A stretch of 37,987 nt of DNA from Collinsella sp. (GTDB taxonomy: Bacteria; Actinomycetota; Coriobacteriia; Coriobacteriales; Coriobacteriaceae), in NCBI GenBank assembly GCA_019414325.1, contig DXMG01000005.1, positions 27,560 through 65,546 of the forward strand. Direction: 5' to 3'. A program made the translations under genes and the position numbers. How positions within the stretch are numbered: position 1 is the stretch's first letter; each line of letters begins with the position of its first letter. The notes under the pieces were generated by a model that was not told the DNA's origin, ran no database searches, and was given only the letters and a program-made list of their open reading frames with translations. This document shows positions 32,822-37,987 of the stretch, piece by piece.

Positions 32822-34201
32822 CTAATGCACAAACATGCGCACGAACTTGTGCTTCCAGCTTGTGTAAGGAGCATAGCGGAATGGCACGTCCAGCCAGGTT
32901 GCCTTGTTCACGATACTCTTCTTGTGGCTAAACGTATCGAAGCTCTCGCGTCCATGGTACTGCCCCATACCGCTCGCGCCCATGCCGCCAAAGCCCATAT
33001 GGCTCGTAGCCAAGTGCATGATCGTGTCGTTGACGCAGCCGCCGCCAAAGGGCACGTAACGCACAAAGCGCCGCTGAACTGCGCGATCCTGGCTAAAGGT
33101 ATACAGAGCCAGCGGCGTCGGACGATCCGTAATAAACGTCTCGGCCTCGTCTAGGCTCTCAAACGTCAGCACCGGCAAGATGGGGCCGAAAATCTCCTCC
33201 TGCATCACGGCGTCATCGGGGGTCACGCCGTCCAAAATCGTCGGCTCAATCTTGAGCGATGACTCGCGCGCCGTGCCTCCAAGCACAACCTTATCGGGAT
33301 CGATCAGCCCACGCACGCGCGCAAAATGCTTGGCGTTGACGATATGCCCATAATCCTCGTTATCGAGCGGATGCTCGCCAAACATACGGCGGGCCTCTTC
33401 CCTGATGAGGTCCAGCAGCTCGTCGTGCACGCGCGCATCGACCAGCAGGTAGTCGGGCGCCACGCAGGTCTGCCCCACGTTGAGCCATTTACCAAAGGCG
33501 ATACGCCGCGCCGCAACCTTCAAGTTTGCCGTCGCATCCACGATGCAGGGGCTCTTTCCGCCCAGCTCAAGCGTCACGGGCGTAAGGTTTTTACTTGCGC
33601 GCTCCATGACGAGTTTGCCGACCGGAACGCTACCGGTAAAGAAGATCTTGTCCCAGCACTCATCGAGCAGCGCTTCGTTTTCGGCGCGCCCGCCCTCGAC
33701 AACCGTCACCAGGCACGGATCAAATGCCTCTTCACAGATTTGCTTGAGCACCGCGCTCGATGCCGGAGCATAGGCACTCGGCTTGATGATCACGGTATTG
33801 CCCGCGGCAAGGGCGCCGGCGAGCGGCTCGAGTGTTAGCAAAAACGGGTAGTTCCACGGAGCCATGATGAGTGTGACGCCATAGGGCACGGCTTGCGTTT
33901 TGCACACGCTCACGGCGTTAGCGAGATCGCACGGACGCAGGCGCGGACGACTCCATCGAGCCACGTGAGCGATCTGATGTCGAATCTCGGAAAGCGACGT
34001 ACCAATCTCGCACATATAGGCCTCGTCATGCGACTTCCCCAAATCGGTCTTGAGCGCATGGGCGATATCGGCCTCGTGGGCCCGCACCGCATCGCGTAAA
34101 CTCACGAGCGCGCGACGTCGAGCATCGACATCAAACGTGGCGTGCGTCTTAAAGTAGGCGCGCTGATCGCCGACGATGCGCGCAATTTCCTCGGTGTTCA
34201 T
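32822..34201 (-). CDS. NAD(P)-dependent aldehyde dehydrogenase (class 3 type)
   Basis: The 459-residue protein has the catalytic residues of the family: N117 in MAPWNYPF, E212 in LELGGKSP, and C246 in NVGQTCVAPDY, plus FFTGSVPVGK for the cofactor. Its length and single-domain form match class 3 fatty/aromatic aldehyde dehydrogenases. AGGAGGG precedes the ATG, 8 bases after the iron alcohol dehydrogenase stop, so both are in one operon. The pair could interconvert alcohols, aldehydes and acids; the natural substrate is not known. A minus-strand HIRAN gene lies downstream after a 123-base gap with no clear terminator. Confidence 0.9.
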   Translation of the reverse strand: MNTEEIARIVGDQRAYFKTHATFDVDARRRALVSLRDAVRAHEADIAHALKTDLGKSHDEAYMCEIGTSLSEIRHQIAHVARWSRPRLRPCDLANAVSVCKTQAVPYGVTLIMAPWNYPFLLTLEPLAGALAAGNTVIIKPSAYAPASSAVLKQICEEAFDPCLVTVVEGGRAENEALLDECWDKIFFTGSVPVGKLVMERASKNLTPVTLELGGKSPCIVDATANLKVAARRIAFGKWLNVGQTCVAPDYLLVDARVHDELLDLIREEARRMFGEHPLDNEDYGHIVNAKHFARVRGLIDPDKVVLGGTARESSLKIEPTILDGVTPDDAVMQEEIFGPILPVLTFESLDEAETFITDRPTPLALYTFSQDRAVQRRFVRYVPFGGGCVNDTIMHLATSHMGFGGMGASGMGQYHGRESFDTFSHKKSIVNKATWLDVPFRYAPYTSWKHKFVRMFVH

Positions 34202-34209
34202 GGACCCTC

Positions 34210-35430
34210 CTAATTCTCGTCCTCAAACATACCACCTGCAACGACTTCGTACATATGCTCGAGCTCCAAGCGGTCCATTAGAAGCGGAACGGGGTATAGC
34301 GGATTGGCCTCGGCATCGGCATGCGCCGCCATCTCGGGAATGTCAGAGTGGCGAATGCCCAAAACATATTTGGGGATTCCCAGGGCCTCGTTCATGCGGT
34401 CGACCCAATCGATAAAGGCCTCGGCCGCAAGACTATCCTGCGCGGTAGCCGGCGCAATGCCCGCCATGTGAGCAAGATCGGCAAGCTTGGGGGCGGCGGC
34501 GTCACCATAAGCGCGAAGCATGTGCGGCAGGATGATCGCGTTGGCCAAACCGTGCGGAATTCCGTATCGGCCGCCCAGACTGTGCGCGATGGCGTGAACG
34601 TATCCCACATAGGAGCGGGTAAACGCAACGCCCGCCTTATACGCCGCCAAAAGCATATTGCGACGAGCGCACATGTCGTCACCATGCTCATAGGCCTCGA
34701 GCAAATTGTCGTGGATAAGCTGCACCGCCTGTCGCGCCATCTTGCGCGTATAGGGCGTGGTGCTTCGCCCGATAAAGGCCTCAACGGCATGCGTCAGGGC
34801 GTCCATGCCCGTCTGCCCCGTAATGGAAGCGGGCAAGCCGCACGTAAACTCGGGGTCGTGGACTGCAAAACGCGGGATGAGCACAAAGTCGTTAATGGGG
34901 TATTTGTAGTGCGTCCCGTCATCGGTAATTACCGCCGCAAGCGTGGCTTCGCTTCCCGTACCGGCGGTAGTGGGAACGGCGATGAGCAGCGGCAGGCGAC
35001 GATGAATCCGCAGCAGGCCGCGCATCTTGTTGATTGGCTTGTTTGGCTGCGCAATGCGTGCGCCCACGCCCTTGGCACAGTCCATGGCCGAGCCACCGCC
35101 AAAGCCGATAATGGCCTGGCAGGCGCTCTCTCGATACAGGGACGCCGCTTCTTCCACGTTTGAAACCGTGGGGTTTGCACGCGTTTCGGCATAGACCGTA
35201 ACGCCAATCCCCCTGGATGCGAGCGCCGTCTCGAGCGGTGCCGTGAGCCCCAGACGGGCAATGCCGGGATCCGTCACGATAAGGACCTTCTGGATCGAGC
35301 GCTTTTGAAGCACCGCGGGCACATCCTCGGCATGCTCTAAAATGCGCGGCTCGGTATAGGGCAGGATCGGCAATGCAATGCGAAAAACCGTCTGATATGT
35401 TCGGCACCAGGCACGACGGGCTAGATGCAT
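34210..35430 (-). CDS. Iron-containing alcohol dehydrogenase
   Basis: The 406-residue protein has FGGGSAMDCAKGVG (about 110-123) for NAD(P) binding, PTTAGTGSEAT, and the metal ligands D210 and H214 (GMDALTHAVEAF) with H279 and H293 (VHAIAHSLGG...GIPHGLANAI), the FucO/AdhB spacing. The class reduces aldehydes to alcohols or the reverse in fermentation. ATG 35430 has GAAGGAG eight bases ahead. It heads an operon with the aldehyde dehydrogenase. Two similar palindromic sites (35450-35463 and 35514-35527) surround a -10-like TACAAT in its upstream region, so it is probably regulated. Confidence 0.92.
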   Translation of the reverse strand: MHLARRAWCRTYQTVFRIALPILPYTEPRILEHAEDVPAVLQKRSIQKVLIVTDPGIARLGLTAPLETALASRGIGVTVYAETRANPTVSNVEEAASLYRESACQAIIGFGGGSAMDCAKGVGARIAQPNKPINKMRGLLRIHRRLPLLIAVPTTAGTGSEATLAAVITDDGTHYKYPINDFVLIPRFAVHDPEFTCGLPASITGQTGMDALTHAVEAFIGRSTTPYTRKMARQAVQLIHDNLLEAYEHGDDMCARRNMLLAAYKAGVAFTRSYVGYVHAIAHSLGGRYGIPHGLANAIILPHMLRAYGDAAAPKLADLAHMAGIAPATAQDSLAAEAFIDWVDRMNEALGIPKYVLGIRHSDIPEMAAHADAEANPLYPVPLLMDRLELEHMYEVVAGGMFEDEN

Positions 35431-35449
35431 AAAGGAAACTCCTTCATTT

Positions 35450-35463
35450 GTTGATAGGTCAAC
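35450..35463 (-). promoter_or_regulatory. Operator-like palindrome 1 upstream of the alcohol dehydrogenase
   Basis: GTTGATAGGTCAAC is a 5-bp inverted repeat (GTTGA/TCAAC) that extends to TGTTGA/TCAACA. It lies 20 bases before the dehydrogenase start. A second site with 10 of 14 matching bases is 64 bases further upstream. Confidence 0.5.
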
Positions 35464-35476
35464 ATTTGCTCGCCCG

Positions 35477-35482
35477 ATTGTA
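35477..35482 (-). promoter_or_regulatory. Possible -10 element of the dehydrogenase operon
   Basis: The minus strand reads TACAAT here, between the two operator-like sites. No convincing -35 hexamer is present at the usual distance, which would fit an activated promoter. Confidence 0.35.
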
Positions 35483-35513
35483 CTCAGCGGCGGTCAAAGA
35501 CGGCCTGCCAATC

Positions 35514-35527
35514 GTTAATCAATCAAC
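35514..35527 (-). promoter_or_regulatory. Operator-like palindrome 2 upstream of the alcohol dehydrogenase
   Basis: GTTAATCAATCAAC shares GTT, AT and TCAAC with site 1 (35450-35463) in the same register. The inverted repeat has one mismatch. It lies between the dehydrogenase and the rubrerythrin genes and could affect either. Confidence 0.45.
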
Positions 35528-35620
35528 ATCTTCATATCTCGAAATTGTTTTATTAAAAATCATTCCTAATAGGCTTCACATTTGGTTGCATTTATGGATA
35601 ATAGAACTCGTCAAGACGCA

Positions 35621-35651
35621 CGTCCGGAGAGGGCCCTTACGGGACCGGACG
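35621..35651 (+). promoter_or_regulatory. Hairpin in the rubrerythrin leader
   Basis: CGTCCGG (35621-35627) pairs with CCGGACG (35645-35651), and CCC (35634-35636) with GGG (35641-35643) inside. It lies downstream of a likely promoter (TTCACA and TAATAG, 18 bases apart, -10 at about 35599-35604) and 35 bases before the ATG. It may stabilise a highly expressed mRNA. Confidence 0.4.
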
Positions 35652-35686
35652 AGCGCACAATCGCCATCGATCGAAAGGATCGAATC

Positions 35687-36247
35687 ATGAAGTTTGTTTG
35701 CCCCGTTTGCGGTTATGTGGAAGAGTTCGACGGCGACCAACTGCCCGAGGACTTCAAGTGCCCCCAGTGCGGCGTTCCCGGTTCTCGTTTCCTGAAGCAG
35801 GAGGAGGGTCAGCTCGAGTGGGCTGCCGAGCACGTCGTGGGCGTCGCCAAGATGGAGGGCGTCTCCGAGGACATCGTTGCCGACCTGCGCGCCAACTTTG
35901 AGGGCGAGTGCTCCGAGGTCGGTATGTACCTGGCCATGGCTCGCGTCGCTCATCGCGAGGGCTATCCCGAGATCGGCCTGTACTGGGAGAAGGCTGCCCA
36001 CGAGGAGGCCGAGCATGCCGCCAAGTTCGCTGAGCTCCTGGGCGAGGTCGTGACCGACTCCACCAAGAAGAACCTCGAGATGCGCGTTGAGGCTGAGAAC
36101 GGCGCCACCGCCGGCAAGACCGATCTTGCCAAGCGCGCCAAGGCCGCTGGCCTCGATGCCATCCACGACACCGTGCACGAGATGGCTCGCGACGAGGCCC
36201 GCCACGGCAAGGCTTTCGCCGGCCTGCTCAAGCGCTACTTTGGCTAA
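35687..36247 (+). CDS. Rubrerythrin with N-terminal rubredoxin domain (reverse rubrerythrin)
   Basis: The 186-residue protein has a rubredoxin-like domain first (C5, C8, C25, C28 in CPVCGY and CPQCG) and a ferritin-like diiron domain after it (EGECSEVGMYLAMARVAHREG, WEKAAHEEAEHAAKF, HEMARDEARHGKAF). This reverse order is known from clostridial proteins that reduce oxygen and peroxide using NADH-derived electrons, protecting anaerobes. Codon use is strongly biased to favoured codons, which suggests high expression. ATG 35687 has GAAAGGA at good spacing; a longer frame from 35582 is not favoured. A strong terminator follows. Confidence 0.94.
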   Translation: MKFVCPVCGYVEEFDGDQLPEDFKCPQCGVPGSRFLKQEEGQLEWAAEHVVGVAKMEGVSEDIVADLRANFEGECSEVGMYLAMARVAHREGYPEIGLYWEKAAHEEAEHAAKFAELLGEVVTDSTKKNLEMRVEAENGATAGKTDLAKRAKAAGLDAIHDTVHEMARDEARHGKAFAGLLKRYFG

Positions 36248-36281
36248 GCCAACCGCCTGAGACATAACCTCAAGCTCGATG

Positions 36282-36312
36282 AGGCCCGGACCGTATTGGT
36301 TCGGGCCTTTTT
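36282..36312 (+). terminator. Terminator after rubrerythrin
   Basis: AGGCCCGGACC (36282-36292) pairs with GGTTCGGGCCT (36298-36308), with one G-T pair and a 5-base loop, running into TTTTT. It lies 35 bases after the rubrerythrin stop. Confidence 0.93.
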
Positions 36313-36378
36313 CGTGCCTCATGAACTTGTTAACGCCCTGAAATAGGACCGCCTTCGGCATCGGCTTCTTGTCAAAAA

Positions 36379-36501
36379 CTAAGTGAGTAGACTTTTTGGA
36401 ACTTGCCGAGCACGCCATCCATATTGCTTTATAAAGCCGCAGGTAAATGACTTGTTGCAAAACGGCTTGGTCGCCAAAGTGCCAAAAGTCTACTCACTTA
36501 G
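36379..36501 (+). repeat. 123-bp inverted-end repeat, copy 2
   Basis: The left end reads CTAAGTGAGTAGACTTTTT (36379-36397), and the right end is its inverse over 18 bases, closing at 36501. The centre has GCCGCAGGTAAA. The last 51 bases differ from copy 3 at only four positions. The stop codon of the nuclease-like gene (36490-36492, minus strand) lies inside the right end. Confidence 0.9.
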
Positions 36502-37617
36502 AACCGCAGCCGTCCACGATCGAGCCATTTTGTGTCTAGCGGGCATCTTTCCGTCGATTACTCCCAATTTTGTCCAGTCAATGAATAGTTCAGACCGGAG
36601 TAATGCCTCAGCCCTTTGCTCATCCGAGCTTTTATCACGATATTCAGCATCGAGCATCCTGCATACGGCCTTAACGATCGCGCGGAATCTATCCTCATCC
36701 GATATCTGTCTGTGTGTAAGGAGAAGCACATCGTAGCCCATGGCCTGAAGGGCCGTCATGCGGTCAGCGTCACGCAAGCCATCCCCTGCGCGTCCGTGCG
36801 AGGCCTTTCCCTGACATTCAATGGCCACCTGTCGCCTACCGTCCGGCGAAGAAAGAAGTAGGTCGATATATACACGGGACTTTCCCACAATCGCTCGAGC
36901 ACTTGTGCTTAACGTCACTTCGACATTGAGCTCTATGCCGCAAAACCCTTCGCCTCCCAGGGCTCGCGGCAGTCCAAGCAACAAAAACGCCTCGACCTCA
37001 AAAGGCGACGCGGCACCCAATGGAACGAGTTGCGATACCGCCATAAATCTATTGCCGTAACGCATCCCGCAAACATCTGAACAAAAACGGTCAAGGTCTC
37101 CGCCCAAAACCAAAGCGTCTCGACGCCATAAATTTGAGGCGGTGCCGTCCTCGGACGGACAGCGCACCCAACCGAACGTTGTCGAAATCGCGCCCGAATC
37201 AATTGCACGCGAAAGCTCCGCCTCAAGTGCCGCTGGCAGGGCACACACCGCAAACAAGCCGCACATCTCTGCCAACACAAAAAGAAGCTGGAGATCCGTC
37301 AGATGTCGAGACATGATAAATGCCGTCAGTAGAGGAGACGTGACCAAAAACCCATGCTCCGTTTCCAGCACGGATTCCCTGGGGAGCTCACCAAGAAACA
37401 GCCGCTGTCTGATACTGGCAGGACAAGTCCGCTTGTTTCTCGTCCGGACCAATGTATACAACGGAAAGCCGAGCACAACCGCAGCCGTCGGGTTACGGGC
37501 AAGGTCATATCGCTGCCGGTCTTCTTCCGGCCGTGGAAGCGGCGGACACAAAGCGCGGACTTGAGGAGGCAAACGCCAGTACCTAAAAGCCGATATGTCA
37601 CAAAGTAGATCCTTCAT
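36490..37617 (-). CDS. Coriobacteria-type PD-(D/E)XK / DUF559-like nuclease-like protein
   Basis: The 375-residue protein has no clear named domain over its first 245 residues, but the segment GFLVTSPLLTAFIMSRHLTDLQLLFVLAEMCG and the later ASPFEVEAFLLLGLPRALGGEGF look like an AbiEi-like or DUF559-linked family I associate with Coriobacteriia. The C-terminal domain has D in VYIDLLL, E-x-Q/K in VAIECQGKASH, and a following YDVLLLTHRQI, a Vsr/DUF559-type nuclease core. ATG 37617 is chosen; GTG 37623 is also possible, and no Shine-Dalgarno sequence is seen. Its last codons (CTA AGT GAG TAG) are the end of repeat copy 2, and copy 3 lies 181 bases upstream. Function unknown. Confidence 0.78.
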   Translation of the reverse strand: MKDLLCDISAFRYWRLPPQVRALCPPLPRPEEDRQRYDLARNPTAAVVLGFPLYTLVRTRNKRTCPASIRQRLFLGELPRESVLETEHGFLVTSPLLTAFIMSRHLTDLQLLFVLAEMCGLFAVCALPAALEAELSRAIDSGAISTTFGWVRCPSEDGTASNLWRRDALVLGGDLDRFCSDVCGMRYGNRFMAVSQLVPLGAASPFEVEAFLLLGLPRALGGEGFCGIELNVEVTLSTSARAIVGKSRVYIDLLLSSPDGRRQVAIECQGKASHGRAGDGLRDADRMTALQAMGYDVLLLTHRQISDEDRFRAIVKAVCRMLDAEYRDKSSDEQRAEALLRSELFIDWTKLGVIDGKMPARHKMARSWTAAVLSE

Positions 37618-37700
37618 AGGCACAGGAAAACACGAATTTCAACCCAGTCAGTCACGTATTGGCGCGAACGCACCAAAAATGGCGCCGAACGGACTGCCAA

Positions 37701-37766
37701 GTTTTCAACAGCACTCCCCAACTGGCCAAAAGCTTGCCGAGAGCTGGACGAAGCCCTGTTGAAAAC
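37701..37766. repeat. 66-bp element with 11-bp perfect inverted ends
   Basis: GTTTTCAACAG (37701-37711) is matched by CTGTTGAAAAC (37756-37766) with 44 bases between. It lies between repeat copy 3 and the nuclease-like gene. On the plus strand it is followed by CCCCATTTTTTT, which is terminator-like but has a long loop. Role unknown. Confidence 0.55.
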
Positions 37767-37798
37767 CCCATTTTTTTCTCATGCAGGAGCTTTGCGCG

Positions 37799-37921
37799 GC
37801 AAGTGAGTAGACTTTTTTGAACATCCCGAGCAGGCCGGTCATCCTGCTTTTCAAAACCGCAGGTAGATAGCTTGTTACAAAACTGCCTGGTCGCCAAAGT
37901 GCTAAAAGTCTACTCACTTAG
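37799..37921 (+). repeat. 123-bp inverted-end repeat, copy 3
   Basis: The left end starts GCAAGTGAGTAG instead of CTAAGTGAGTAG, so its two outermost bases have changed; the right end at 37921 is intact. The arms pair over at least 16 bases. The centre holds a small hairpin CCTGC/GCAGG with ACCGCAGGTAGA. Same orientation as copies 1 and 2. Confidence 0.9.
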
Positions 37922-37987
37922 GTTGCAGAGTGCCCATTACAGTCTGAAATAGGCCATCGATAAATTTCGATGGCGAGCATTCGGCGC

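Larger units (their letters stand above)
37618..37987. other. 370-bp region without a gene, upstream of the nuclease-like gene to window end
   Basis: No gene is supported. It holds an 11-bp inverted repeat pair (37701-37766), a T-run at 37770-37777, and repeat copy 3 (37799-37921). Two minus-strand open frames running through copy 3 have no ribosome sites and look like chance. The promoter of the nuclease-like gene must lie here but was not found with confidence. Confidence 0.6.

Noticed and set aside
36383..36736. Plus-strand open frame starting in repeat copy 2
   Set aside because: It overlaps the nuclease-like gene on the opposite strand, and its start lies in the repeat arm without a ribosome site.
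37652..37917. Two small minus-strand open frames at the window end
   Set aside because: They run through repeat copy 3, lack ribosome sites and have no recognisable sequence.
26659..37921. CRISPR array
   Set aside because: The three 123-bp repeats are thousands of bases apart or separated by a gene, with long internal inverted arms, and no cas gene is present.

Overview
The window is a dense, high-GC stretch of bacterial chromosome with short intergenic gaps and genes on both strands. It suggests an anaerobic, fermenting, gut-type actinobacterium of the Coriobacteriia, most likely Collinsella or a close relative. This is inferred from gene content and style: a single-chain PurL, an electron-bifurcating-type lactate/Etf set, a rubrerythrin with N-terminal rubredoxin, GTG starts, and a nuclease-like family whose look I associate with Coriobacteriia. 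No tRNA, rRNA, CRISPR array, insertion sequence or prophage was recognised.

Layout. 1-1.7 kb: end of purL, its terminator, and an EamA-type exporter. 1.8-6.2 kb: membrane GGDEF cyclase, 2-keto-3-deoxygluconate permease, azlC-azlD (all minus strand), then an HD phosphohydrolase. 6.2-9.9 kb: a three-gene minus-strand operon of FAD-linked 2-hydroxyacid (lactate) dehydrogenase, EtfB and ferredoxin-fused EtfA. 10.2-13.4 kb: five plus-strand genes, four of them for exported or membrane-anchored proteins of unknown role. 13.5-14.3 kb: DUF554 membrane protein. 14.3-20 kb: a TerB-N/TerB-C protein, a BrxD-like (DUF2791) ATPase and an Lhr-like helicase, apparently one operon and a candidate genome-defence or stress module. 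20-24.5 kb (minus): elp3 with a spermidine-synthase-like gene, then an HTH/membrane regulator with a DUF4097 protein. 24.8-29.6 kb (plus): two methyltransferases (the second trmB-like) and a Ski2/HelY-type helicase. 29.7-32.7 kb (minus): a DUF2130 coiled-coil nuclease-like protein, a metallophosphoesterase, a tiny two-sided charged protein and a HIRAN protein. 32.8-35.4 kb (minus): aldehyde dehydrogenase and iron alcohol dehydrogenase. 35.7-36.2 kb: rubrerythrin. 36.4-37.9 kb: a PD-(D/E)XK-like protein between two copies of a 123-bp repeat.

The most unusual item is the 123-bp repeat (26659-26781, 36379-36501, 37799-37921). All copies have the same length and orientation, inverted ends of 16-19 bp and a conserved centre. 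The end sequence CTAAGTGAGTAG carries stop codons in all three frames, and the nuclease-like gene takes its own stop codon from one such end. The other systems worth attention are the TerB/ATPase/helicase operon, the secreted-protein cluster, and a pair of similar operator-like palindromes around the alcohol dehydrogenase promoter. Function assignments come from motif reading only; no database search was possible.
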